NCBI RefSeq assembly: GCF_027706745.1 | Contig: NZ_JAQFWP010000002.1 | Coordinates: 124,001 to 188,000, forward strand | Direction: 5' to 3' | DNA: 64,000 nucleotides | DNA from: Nocardiopsis suaedae | GTDB taxonomy: Bacteria; Actinomycetota; Actinomycetes; Streptosporangiales; Streptosporangiaceae | Shown: one piece after another, positions 23,452 through 31,520 of the stretch | Position numbering within the stretch: the first letter of the stretch is position 1 | Layout of the letters: each line of letters opens with the position of its first letter | The notes under the pieces: generated by a model | What the model was told of the DNA's origin: nothing | The model's database searches: none | What the model saw: the letters and a program-made list of their open reading frames with translations, nothing else | Made by a program: the position numbers and the translations under genes

Positions 23452-24815
23452 TCGACCGTGAAGACACGCGGCGCAAGGCACCTTTCGCCCCCGGCGGGGC
23501 CCGTCGCTACGGCTTTTCGCACCCCGTCAGGGGCGCACCCCTGGAACACGCCAACGGTTCCCCCTCCTTCTGTCGTGAAGGCGGTCAGGTAGTGCGTCCC
23601 CGACCCGACATCGACGGTGAGAGGCTCCTTCAGGCTCAGCCCCTCCACCACCAGGGGCATGGTGAGCCACTCATCGTCAGAGGTGGCCTCCCTCTCCTCG
23701 GCGTCGGCGGAGGGGATCCCCTGGTAGGTCTGTGCCAAGGAGGTGGAACGGATACCTGGCACGTCCGGGGCGGTGTCACCCGTGCGCGCGTCCCAGCTCT
23801 GGAGGCCGTCCCCGCTCACGGCATGAACGACGCTGCGGCCGCCCGCCTCCTCTAGATCGATGACCGCGCCCCCATCCCGTTCCCAGAGCTTCTCCCCCGT
23901 TTCGGCGTCGAGTCCCAGGATCGTTCCGGAGCTGCAGTGGTTCCACTCGCAGACGCCTCTGGACAGGACGAGCTCCCCGGTGTCAGTAGCGAACACGTCG
24001 CCCCCGAGGGGGATATCGTGCTTGTAGTCGTCGACCTTCTCTCCCGAGGCGAGGGCGTATCGGGAGATCCGACCAGGGGCGCCGTCCTCCGAAGGGGAGT
24101 ATGTGTAGAGATAGCGGTCGGACAGGGAGCGCTTGGTCACATTTCCTGCGACCTTCTCGGACCAGATGACCTCGCCGTCGGATGCGTCTACGAGGTGCTG
24201 TTCTCCGTTCCGTCCTTCGAGTAGGACGGACGAGTCGCGAATGCTGCTGTCCGGCTTGATCTGCAGCGGGTCGGACACATCTAGACGTCTCCAGTCGAGT
24301 CCGTCCACTTCCGTCTTCGCGAAATAGGCGACCCTTTCTTTCGATCTGTTCGCCCTTCCCAAGACGATGAGATTGCCTCCGACAGCGGTGGTGGCCTCGA
24401 CGTTCATCGGGTTCTCAAGGTCGATCGAATCAGTCCAGAGCAACGCTCCGGATTGGGCGTCGATCGCGGTGAACCTCTCCTGCTCGTAGTAGTAGACGGT
24501 CCCGGAATCCTCGACAGCTCCCAAGTAGTCGGCGCCATAGGTGGGGTCGACGTCCATCCATTGGTCGGCAGGGACGGGGAGCGGGTACCGGCTCCCCTCA
24601 TAGCTCATGAAGTAGTCGCCCTGTAGGGGCGTCGACCACCGCACCGCCCCGCGCTCACCGCAGTCGCCGTGGTCATCGCAGGTGACGGTGGTGTCCGGGC
24701 TGATCGCCGTCGGGGCGAAGCGGTATTCAGAGGAGGCCCCATCTTCAACGGAACAGGCGGCCAGGGGAGTCAGGAATACAGCGGCGGCAAAAGGGGCGAT
24801 CAGACCTCTGGGCAT
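23439..24815 (-). CDS. PQQ-like propeller lipoprotein
   Basis: A 458-residue lipoprotein. A short hydrophobic signal ends in the lipobox LTPLAAC, so the mature N-terminus would be a lipid-modified cysteine outside the membrane. Blades resemble BamB/PQQ repeats: FTAIDAQSGALLWTD, LVDASDGEVIWSEK, ILGLDAETGEKLWERD and QSWDARTGD. Two extra pairs of cysteines (CDDHGDC, CEWNHC) may be disulphides. The gene is AT-richer than its neighbours (57% by hand count at 24301-24360). It overlaps the convergent membrane-propeller gene by 13 bases, and the pair may act in the same surface process. Confidence 0.8.
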   Translation of the reverse strand: MPRGLIAPFAAAVFLTPLAACSVEDGASSEYRFAPTAISPDTTVTCDDHGDCGERGAVRWSTPLQGDYFMSYEGSRYPLPVPADQWMDVDPTYGADYLGAVEDSGTVYYYEQERFTAIDAQSGALLWTDSIDLENPMNVEATTAVGGNLIVLGRANRSKERVAYFAKTEVDGLDWRRLDVSDPLQIKPDSSIRDSSVLLEGRNGEQHLVDASDGEVIWSEKVAGNVTKRSLSDRYLYTYSPSEDGAPGRISRYALASGEKVDDYKHDIPLGGDVFATDTGELVLSRGVCEWNHCSSGTILGLDAETGEKLWERDGGAVIDLEEAGGRSVVHAVSGDGLQSWDARTGDTAPDVPGIRSTSLAQTYQGIPSADAEEREATSDDEWLTMPLVVEGLSLKEPLTVDVGSGTHYLTAFTTEGGGTVGVFQGCAPDGVRKAVATGPAGGERCLAPRVFTVDYGF

Positions 24816-24845
24816 GGGGCGGATGATATCGACGCCCGGCTCCCT

Positions 24846-25778
24846 TCACCGCAGGGCGTCGGCGATCAGCTTCACCACCTCGTCCAAGTCGGGGAGGTCC
24901 CTTCGGCTGAAGCGGAGGAGGTGGACTTCCGGGTGGGTGTCGAGGATCGCCTTATGGCGGGTGCAGTCGGCTCGGGTCAACGGGGACGACGGGGCCTCTA
25001 CGGCCACGGGCCCCCGGTTCCACCACAGGCTTGCGTAGGTCGTGCTCCTGTCGGGGAGGGGGAGGGGCCTCTGCAACTCGTCGGGTGGGACGCCCGCGTC
25101 GGCGCATGCCAGCCGGATCCTGGTCTGGAGAGGATTCTCCGCGCGGCCGTCGCTGAGGGGCCACCATGGGCGCGACCTCCTGCAACCGGGGCGGCCTGCG
25201 TTCGCCGTCGCCAATGCGGGGAGGCGGTCCGCCCTCACCAGGCCCATGTGGGTCGCGGAGTCCATCAACGCCACGGCCGAGTCGCGGTCCGATTGCAGGA
25301 CCGCGTCCCGCAGTGTCCGCTCGGGGGTCGTGATGCGCAGGCCGTGGCGGACGGTCACCTCGCGCTTCGCGAGATTCCAGGTGTTCGTCCGAATGTGTTC
25401 GGGGGAGGCGATCCCCGGTGCGCGGGGGATGGTGAAGTGCAGCGGGTGTCCTCGGCCCTGCAGGTCATGCGGACCTTGTAGGCCCCACAAGCGTGCCGCG
25501 GTCGTTCCGGATGCCACCGCACTCGGGCCCAGCGCCAACTGTGCCGCCAGCGCGTGCCGGAACAGGGGGAGGAGCGGCGCCCGCGGTGCGGTTGGGAACG
25601 GGCGGACACTGTAGACGCCGGGTAACGCGAACGCCGACCGCCACCTGCGGGCCTCCAGCAACCGGCGGACGTCGGTGCGGGACAGCCCGCAGGCGCGGGC
25701 CTGGTCGGCCGTGATCAGGCCGTACTGGCAGGAGGCGGTCCGGTGGGCGCGGCGCAGATCCGTCCGAAGCGGTGCCAT
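24846..25778 (-). CDS. AbiEi-type N-terminal plus degraded DUF559-like protein
   Basis: A 310-residue protein. The N-terminus reads YGLITADQARACGLSRTDVRRLLEARRW, a winged-helix of the AbiEi antitoxin type, followed by GVYSV and a TTAARLWGL region. The C-terminus is where related actinobacterial proteins carry a Vsr/DUF559 nuclease-like domain, but here the expected acidic and lysine residues are only partly kept (VAVEAPSSPLTRAD). No AbiEii nucleotidyltransferase partner is next to it. It is best viewed as a stand-alone DNA-binding or defunct nuclease-like protein. Confidence 0.65.
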   Translation of the reverse strand: MAPLRTDLRRAHRTASCQYGLITADQARACGLSRTDVRRLLEARRWRSAFALPGVYSVRPFPTAPRAPLLPLFRHALAAQLALGPSAVASGTTAARLWGLQGPHDLQGRGHPLHFTIPRAPGIASPEHIRTNTWNLAKREVTVRHGLRITTPERTLRDAVLQSDRDSAVALMDSATHMGLVRADRLPALATANAGRPGCRRSRPWWPLSDGRAENPLQTRIRLACADAGVPPDELQRPLPLPDRSTTYASLWWNRGPVAVEAPSSPLTRADCTRHKAILDTHPEVHLLRFSRRDLPDLDEVVKLIADALR

Positions 25779-25872
25779 GACCGCACTGTGGACGGGAGAG
25801 CGGGGAAAAGGGGAGCGGATGCGCGGGCTGTGGACAACGGGCTCCCGGAAGAGCGATCAGGCGGGAGTGCCC

Positions 25873-26205
25873 TCAGTCGAGGGCGTCGATGAAGCGTGAC
25901 GCCTCCGTCTCGGTCATGCCGGTCTCGGCCGCCACCGTCCGCACCGCGTCGGCGATCCGGTCCGCGTCGCGCAGCCCCCGCACCCGGTCGGCCAGGCTCT
26001 CCGGCGGGACGACGTGCCCGGGAAGCGGCCGCCCGGCCTTGAGCGCGTCGGCGGCCTCCTTGGCCGGGGCCAGGGCCAGCCCCGTGGCCTCCCGCAGCTC
26101 CTTGATCGCCTGGATCTGCTTGCCTTGGGCGACCAGGGTCCGCACCCGCTCCAGCGCCTCGGCCGTCAGCGGGACAGGGGTCTGCGGTGCGCGCTTTCCG
26201 AACAT
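25873..26205 (-). CDS. Small protein with ribosomal L7/L12 C-terminal-like domain
   Basis: A 110-residue protein. VRTLVAQGKQIQAIKELREATGLALAPAKEAA has the KxxAIKxxREaTGLgLkEAK pattern of the L7/L12 C-terminal fold, at about residues 22-55; the remainder is a helical tail with a Met/Thr-rich EAETG-type repeat. It lacks the L7/L12 N-terminal dimerisation domain, so it is not the ribosomal stalk protein. ATG at 26205 is favoured: TACCAT (26217-26212) ends six bases before it, predicting a leaderless mRNA. Its role is unknown. Confidence 0.72.
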   Translation of the reverse strand: MFGKRAPQTPVPLTAEALERVRTLVAQGKQIQAIKELREATGLALAPAKEAADALKAGRPLPGHVVPPESLADRVRGLRDADRIADAVRTVAAETGMTETEASRFIDALD

Positions 26206-26239
26206 GGCCGCATGGTAGCGGAGCGGCCGCGCCCCGGCC

Positions 26240-28027
26240 TCAGGTGGCGATGGCGGCGAACTGGGCCCGGTGCAGACGCGCATAGGCGCCGCCCGCGTTC
26301 AGCAGCTCCTTGTGCGACCCCTGCTCGACGATCCTCCCCTCCTCCATCACCAGGATCACGTCCGCGTCGCGGATCGTGCTCAGCCGGTGCGCGATCACGA
26401 AGCTCGTCCTCCCCTGGCGCAGCGTCGCCATGCCCTGCTGGACCAGCATCTCCGTGCGGGTGTCCACCGAACTCGTCGCCTCGTCCAGCACCAGGATCGA
26501 CGGCTCGACCAGGAACGCGCGCGCGATGGTGATGAGCTGCCGCTCCCCGGCGCTCAGCCCGTCGCCCTCGTCGTCGAGCACCGTGTCGTACCCCTCGGGC
26601 AGGGTGCGGATGAGGTGGTCGGCCTGCACCGCACGTGCCGCGGCGACGACCTCTCCGCGCGTCGCGTCGGGCCTGCCGTAGGCGATGTTCTCGGCGATCG
26701 TGCCCTCGAACAGCCAGGTGTCCTGCAGCACCATGCCGATACGCCGCCGAAGGTCCGACCGGGTCATGGCCGCGATGTCGGCCCCGTCCACGGTGATGGT
26801 GCCCGCCCGCAGCTCGTAGAAGCGCAGCAGCAGGTTGACCAGTGTCGTCTTCCCCGCGCCCGTGGGGCCGACGATCGCGACGGTGGTGCCCGGCTCCACC
26901 TTGAGCGACAGGTCTTCGATCAGCGGCTCGTCCTCCTTGTAGCGGAACGACGCGCCGTTGAAGACCACCCGCCCGGCCTCCGCCTCGGGCAGCACCGGTT
27001 CGTCGGTGTCGGACCGCTGCTCCTCCGCGTCGAGCAGCCCGAACACCCGCTCCGCCGAGGCGACCGCCGACTGGATCTGCCCGGCGGTGGACGCCAGCGT
27101 CGTGATCGGCTGGTTGAACTGCATCACGTACTGGATGAAGGCCTGGATCTCCCCGATGGTGAGCGCGCCGGACGCCACTCGCAGCCCCCCGACCACGGCG
27201 ACGAGCACGTAGGCGACGTTCCCCAGGAAGGTGGTCGCCGGGGCCATCAGGCCCGACACGAACTGCGCCTTGACCGCCGAGGTGTACAGCTCGGAGTTGT
27301 GCTCGCGGAAGGCCTGGGCCGACTCCTCGTGGCGGCCGAACGCGGTCACCAGCTCGTGCCCGGTGAACGCCTCCTCGATGTGGCCGTTGAGGTTGCCGGT
27401 CGCCGCCCACTGGCGCTTGAAGTGCGGCTGGGCGCGCCCGCCCACCCAGCGCACCGCCCACAGCGTCACCGGGACGGTCGCCAGCACCACGACGGCCAGC
27501 AGCGGGGAGATGACCGTCATCATCACCACGGCGCCGAGCAGGCCCAGCATCGACCCCAGGAGCCGCGTCATGATGCCCTGCGCGGTCTGGGACAGGTTGT
27601 CGATGTCGTTGGTGACCCGCGACAGCACCTCGCCGCGCGGACGGGCGTCGAAGTACGACAGGGGCAGCCGCGCCAGCTTCGCCTCGGAGTCCTCTCGCAG
27701 CCGGAACGCCGCGCGCTGGGTGACCGCCGTCGTCGCCCGTCCCAGGAGGACTTGGCCCACGCCCGCGACCAGTGTCATCGCGGCGACGGAGCCGAGGATC
27801 CACCAGGCCGGGGCCAGGGACGCCGCCTCTCCCCGGGCGAACATGAGGAACGCGTCGGTCGCCTTTCCCAGCAGCAGGGGCGTGAGCGTTGACAGCGCGG
27901 TGACCGTGAGGGTCAGCGCGAACACGGCGATCAGCGGGCCGCGTTCGCGTCCCAGGCGGGCCAGGAGCCGCTTGCCCGTGGCCGCGAAGTCGGTCGCGCG
28001 CTGGCCGGGCGCCTGCTGCATGCTCAT
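26240..28027 (-). CDS. ABC exporter half-transporter, subunit B (catalytic Walker B)
   Basis: A 595-residue fusion of six membrane helices (about 30-320) and an ATPase domain. Walker A GPTGAGKTT is near residue 386, Walker B ILVLDEATSSVD keeps the catalytic Glu, and the switch His is in VIAHRLSTIRDAD. The signature is LSAGER rather than LSGGQ. It overlaps its partner gene by four bases (ATGA). Together they form a heterodimer with one degenerate ATP site, as in TM287/288- or BmrCD-like multidrug exporters. The likely job is drug or lipid export; a divergent TetR controls the operon. Confidence 0.9.
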   Translation of the reverse strand: MSMQQAPGQRATDFAATGKRLLARLGRERGPLIAVFALTLTVTALSTLTPLLLGKATDAFLMFARGEAASLAPAWWILGSVAAMTLVAGVGQVLLGRATTAVTQRAAFRLREDSEAKLARLPLSYFDARPRGEVLSRVTNDIDNLSQTAQGIMTRLLGSMLGLLGAVVMMTVISPLLAVVVLATVPVTLWAVRWVGGRAQPHFKRQWAATGNLNGHIEEAFTGHELVTAFGRHEESAQAFREHNSELYTSAVKAQFVSGLMAPATTFLGNVAYVLVAVVGGLRVASGALTIGEIQAFIQYVMQFNQPITTLASTAGQIQSAVASAERVFGLLDAEEQRSDTDEPVLPEAEAGRVVFNGASFRYKEDEPLIEDLSLKVEPGTTVAIVGPTGAGKTTLVNLLLRFYELRAGTITVDGADIAAMTRSDLRRRIGMVLQDTWLFEGTIAENIAYGRPDATRGEVVAAARAVQADHLIRTLPEGYDTVLDDEGDGLSAGERQLITIARAFLVEPSILVLDEATSSVDTRTEMLVQQGMATLRQGRTSFVIAHRLSTIRDADVILVMEEGRIVEQGSHKELLNAGGAYARLHRAQFAAIAT

Positions 28028-29811
28028 GAGGCCTCCTCGGGGACGAGCTGGGAGTCGACGATCTCGGCGTAGGTGGCGCTGGCGGCCACCAGCTCGTCGT
28101 GGGTGCCGACGGCCTCCACGCGGCCGGCGTCGAGGACGACGATGCGGTCGGCGGAGCGGATCGTGGAGACCCGCTGGGCCACGACCAGCCGCGCGGCGTC
28201 GCCGAGGTGCTCGTCGAGCGCGGAGCGCACGGCCGCGTCGGTCGCGGTGTCCAACGCCGAGAACGCGTCGTCGAACACGTAGATGCGGGGGCGGGCGACC
28301 AGCGCGCGGGCGATGGCCAGGCGTTGGCGCTGACCACCGGAGACGGTGGTGCCGCCCTGGCCGATCACACTGTCGGGCCCGTCGGGGAGACCGCGCACGA
28401 AATCGGCGGCCTGGGCGATCTCCAGCGCCTGCCAGAGCCGCCCGGTGTCGGCGTCGGGGTCGCCGTAGCGCAGGTTCGAGGCGATGGTGCCGGAGAACAG
28501 GTGGGCCCGCTGGGGGACCAGGCCGATGGTCCGCGCGAGGGCGCCCCGGTCCAGGTCGCGCACGTCCGTGCCGTCGATGCGCACCGACCCCTCGTCGGGG
28601 GTGAGCAGCCGCGCCACCAGTTTCACCAGAGTCGTCTTCCCCGCCCCGGTGGAGCCGATGACCGCCGTCGTCTCGCCGGGCCGCACGGACAGGTCCACGC
28701 CGTGCAGGACCGGGTGCTCGGCGCCCGGGTAGGAGAAGACCACCCCGGACAGGTCCAGGCGGCCCGGCGGCCCGTCCGCTTGCGGCGAGGGGGCCGGGGC
28801 CGCGTCGCGCGGCGCGGCCCCGATGGTCGCGGGCTCGGTGTCGAGCACCTCCTTGATGCGTCCGGCGGCCACGCGGGCGCGGGGCGCCAGCACGAACACC
28901 GACATCGCCATCATCACGGCGATGAGGATCTGCGCGAGGTAGTTCAGGAACGCGATCAGCGCCCCGGCCTGCATGTCGTCGTCGACGATGCGCGGCCCCC
29001 CGAGCGCGACGACCGCGACGGAGGCCAAGGACGACACGGTGATGGCCGAGGCCCCGAAGTAGGCCTGCAGGCGCCCGAGCCGCTGGGCGACCCCGGTCAG
29101 GGCGGTGTTGGCGGCGCCGAAGCGCTCGTGCTCGCCGCGCTCCCGGACGAAGGCGCGGATCACCCGGATGCCGGTGATCTGCTCGCGCAGCACCCGGTTG
29201 ACCTCGTCGATCCGGCCCTGCATGAGCTGCGAGGGGCCGGTCATCGCGGCGATGACCAGGGAGACCGCGGCGACCAGCACCGGGATGGCGACCACCAGCA
29301 CCCCGGTCAGGGCGGTGTCCTGGCGCAGCGCCATCGCGATCCCCCCGAAGCCCATCAGGGGCGCGGTCACCAGCAGCGTCAGCAGCACGAAGATGAGCAT
29401 CTGGATCTGCTGGACGTCGTTGGTGGTGCGGGTGATCAGGGAGGGCGCGCCGAAGCGCCCGAACTCCTCGGCCGAGAACCCCTGCACCCGGCCGAAGAGC
29501 GCGGACCGCAGGTCGCGGCCCAGGCCCATGGAGGTCTTCGCCCCCAGGTAGACGGCCGCCGCGGCGGCCGTCGCCTGCACCAGCGTCGCGGCGAGCATGA
29601 GGCCGCCCTGGCGCAGGATGTAGCCGGTGTCGCCGCGCACCACCCCGTGGTCGACGATGTCGGCGTTGAGCGCGGGCAGGAGCAGCATGCCCAGGGCCTG
29701 GACGAGCTGGAGGGCGAGGAGGAGGGCGATCTGCGGCGCGTAGGGCCGCAGGCGGCCCCGCAGCAGGGGGACGAGCGTCGGCGGCGAGGCCGTCCGGGAG
29801 CGGTTCGGCAT
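28024..29811 (-). CDS. ABC exporter half-transporter, subunit A (degenerate Walker B)
   Basis: A 595-residue half-transporter, first gene of the operon. The membrane domain is about 15-310. In the ATPase, Walker A GSTGAGKTT is near residue 385 and the signature VSGGQRQR is canonical, but Walker B is IYVFDDAFSALD (Asp instead of Glu) and the switch loop is VVAQRVSTIRSAD (Gln instead of His). This is the non-catalytic NBD of a heterodimeric exporter. The start at 29811 fits a leaderless mRNA: TAGGCT (29824-29819) ends seven bases before the ATG. Divergent from the TetR gene at 29890. Confidence 0.9.
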   Translation of the reverse strand: MPNRSRTASPPTLVPLLRGRLRPYAPQIALLLALQLVQALGMLLLPALNADIVDHGVVRGDTGYILRQGGLMLAATLVQATAAAAAVYLGAKTSMGLGRDLRSALFGRVQGFSAEEFGRFGAPSLITRTTNDVQQIQMLIFVLLTLLVTAPLMGFGGIAMALRQDTALTGVLVVAIPVLVAAVSLVIAAMTGPSQLMQGRIDEVNRVLREQITGIRVIRAFVRERGEHERFGAANTALTGVAQRLGRLQAYFGASAITVSSLASVAVVALGGPRIVDDDMQAGALIAFLNYLAQILIAVMMAMSVFVLAPRARVAAGRIKEVLDTEPATIGAAPRDAAPAPSPQADGPPGRLDLSGVVFSYPGAEHPVLHGVDLSVRPGETTAVIGSTGAGKTTLVKLVARLLTPDEGSVRIDGTDVRDLDRGALARTIGLVPQRAHLFSGTIASNLRYGDPDADTGRLWQALEIAQAADFVRGLPDGPDSVIGQGGTTVSGGQRQRLAIARALVARPRIYVFDDAFSALDTATDAAVRSALDEHLGDAARLVVAQRVSTIRSADRIVVLDAGRVEAVGTHDELVAASATYAEIVDSQLVPEEAS

Positions 29812-29861
29812 GGGCCCGAGCCTAGCCCAGTGGTTGCTCTGAGTGTATTTTTTTATCGGGG

Positions 29862-29883
29862 CGAATATTCGTCTTGGTAGAGT
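29862..29883 (+). promoter_or_regulatory. Operator and leaderless promoter of the exporter TetR
   Basis: A perfect palindrome CGAATATTCG (29862-29871) lies just upstream of a -10 box TAGAGT (29878-29883). The GTG start of tetR is six bases further on, so the mRNA should be leaderless. The same palindrome is about 50 bases from the ABC operon start and can serve both directions. Confidence 0.6.
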
Positions 29884-29889
29884 GCTGGT

Positions 29890-30570
29890 GTGGAGAAGCC
29901 CCTGAGCCTGCGCGAACGCAAGAAGCGAGCGACCCGGGCGGTCCTCGGTGTCACCGCCCTGAACCTCTTCGAGGAGCGGGGGTTCGACAACGTGTCCGTG
30001 GCCGAGGTCGCCGATGCGGCCGACGTCTCCAAGAAGACGGTGTTCAACTATTTCGAGGTCAAAGAGGACCTCGTCCTCGGGTTCGGGGCCCACCACATCG
30101 ACGAGCCGGCCGAGGCCGTCCGCCGCCGCAAGCCGGGCCGGACCCCGCTGGACGCGATGCGCGACTACGTCATGACCGCGCTGGAGGAGCGCCAGCCCCT
30201 GCTCGGTCTGAGCGACGACCCCATCGTGGTGCGGGTCCAGTGCCTGGTCCGCAAGACCCCCGCGCTGCAGGTGCGGCACATGGAGTACATGGAGATGACG
30301 CGGACGCGGCTGGCGGAGGCGCTGGTCGAGGAGAGGGCCTCCGGCCTGTCGGCACGGTTGGTCGCCACGCAGCTCTACTCGGCGCAGCAAGTGCTCGCGG
30401 CCGAGAACGCGCGGCGGGTGATCGAAGGGGAGTCCCCCGACGACGTCTACCCGGACGCGGTCGCCAACGCCCAGCACGCGTTCGACTGGCTGGAGCGCGG
30501 CTTCGGGGATCTGCTGCGCCGCCCGCCGGAGGAGGCGTGGGGGAACCCCGGGGATGACGGGCGCGTCTGA
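29890..30570 (+). CDS. TetR family regulator of the ABC exporter
   Basis: A 226-residue repressor. The HTH is at about residues 10-55: ATRAVLGVTALNLFEERGFD, VAEVADAADVSKKTVFNYF. The C-terminal domain contains the usual helices (AMRDYVMTALEERQPLLG) of the family that binds large hydrophobic ligands. It starts with GTG and no Shine-Dalgarno; TAGAGT six bases upstream implies leaderless translation. Placed back to back with the two-gene ABC exporter with a shared palindrome, it is almost certainly that exporter's local repressor, relieved by a transported compound. Confidence 0.88.
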   Translation: MEKPLSLRERKKRATRAVLGVTALNLFEERGFDNVSVAEVADAADVSKKTVFNYFEVKEDLVLGFGAHHIDEPAEAVRRRKPGRTPLDAMRDYVMTALEERQPLLGLSDDPIVVRVQCLVRKTPALQVRHMEYMEMTRTRLAEALVEERASGLSARLVATQLYSAQQVLAAENARRVIEGESPDDVYPDAVANAQHAFDWLERGFGDLLRRPPEEAWGNPGDDGRV

Positions 30571-30671
30571 GGGGAGCCGCGACGGTGATGGGTGCGCCGC
30601 GGTGGGCGCGGAGCCGCTGAGCGGTCCTAATTCTCCCGAAAGGTCGGATTTTCTGGTCTAGGGTCTCCTTC

Positions 30672-31436
30672 ATGAACGGAGCACATCTGCCCCACGGGCC
30701 CCAGGGGCCGCAGCCGCCCCTGCCGCCTTATGGATCCCCATCGCCGCAAGGCCCACCTCCGGGACCGCCTGGGCCTCCCGGCCCTCCCCAACAGCCGAAT
30801 CAGCAGCCGAAGAAGAAGGGCAAGGTCGGCGGCTGCCTCGCCATCGGCTGCGGTGTCCTCCTCGTCCTGGTCCTGGCGGCCGGAGGCGGAGGCGCCTATT
30901 ACCTCGGCTGGTTCGACAAGGACGACGGGTACACACAGCTGTCCGACGTGTGCGGGATGGTCGACGAGGAGCGCGGCATCGAGCTCTCGGGAGACCCCTC
31001 GCAGGTCTACGAGTCCGACCCGTGGGAGATCCCCGGGACGCCGGTGACGGAGTACGCCTGTTCCTTCCCGGTCGAATACGGCGACCGCGAGCACAACGAC
31101 ACGCGTGTGTCGGTCCTCCTGCACAGCACGACGACCAACGGGATCTCGCGCGCGACCGGTGACAAGACCGCTGAGAACTACTTCACCGAATCCCTGGTGG
31201 AGGGCAACGAGCTGACACAGACGACCTGCCCCGGCGGCCGGGAGATCCACTCCGGTTTCGACGGCGGTGGCGAGACGCGCCGCGCGATGGCCGTGGCCCA
31301 GGTGTCGAACCTGGTCTTCGAAGCGGCCGTCGATCCCGCCGAGGACAGTGAGGCGGGCCTGCCTCCGGACGAGCGCAAGACCGCCGCCGAAGAGCTGCTC
31401 TGCGGAGCGCTGGAGAACCTTCCGACGAAGGAGTAG
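30672..31436 (+). CDS. Proline-rich single-pass membrane protein, unknown function
   Basis: A 254-residue protein: a cytoplasmic tail very rich in Pro, Gly and Gln (about 1-45), a Lys cluster (QQPKKKGK), one membrane helix (AIGCGVLLVLVLAAGGGGAYY), then an exported domain of about 180 residues with cysteines (DVCGMV, YACSFP, TTCPGG, LLCGAL) that may pair. The design is common among actinobacterial secreted/septal proteins of unknown role. TAGGGT (30659-30664) ends seven bases before the ATG, and there is no Shine-Dalgarno, so the mRNA is likely leaderless. The gene at 52733-53443 has a similar tail-helix-domain plan. Confidence 0.75.
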   Translation: MNGAHLPHGPQGPQPPLPPYGSPSPQGPPPGPPGPPGPPQQPNQQPKKKGKVGGCLAIGCGVLLVLVLAAGGGGAYYLGWFDKDDGYTQLSDVCGMVDEERGIELSGDPSQVYESDPWEIPGTPVTEYACSFPVEYGDREHNDTRVSVLLHSTTTNGISRATGDKTAENYFTESLVEGNELTQTTCPGGREIHSGFDGGGETRRAMAVAQVSNLVFEAAVDPAEDSEAGLPPDERKTAAEELLCGALENLPTKE

Positions 31437-31455
31437 TGCGGCGCTCGTGGCCGCA

Positions 31456-31487
31456 GCCCGGCGTGGCATGGGGATGGAACGCCGGGC
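31456..31487. terminator. Hairpin between convergent genes
   Basis: GCCCGGCG (31456-31463) pairs perfectly with CGCCGGGC (31480-31487), with a 16-base loop. It follows the proline-rich membrane gene and precedes the 3' end of the CocE hydrolase. Confidence 0.5.
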
Positions 31488-31520
31488 CGCCGCAGCGGCG
31501 CCGAGGAAGGCGCGGCGGAA

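Noticed and set aside
24846-25778. Complete type IV toxin-antitoxin locus (AbiE)
   Set aside because: Only an AbiEi-like N-terminus is visible; no AbiEii nucleotidyltransferase follows, and the C-terminal nuclease-like part is degraded.
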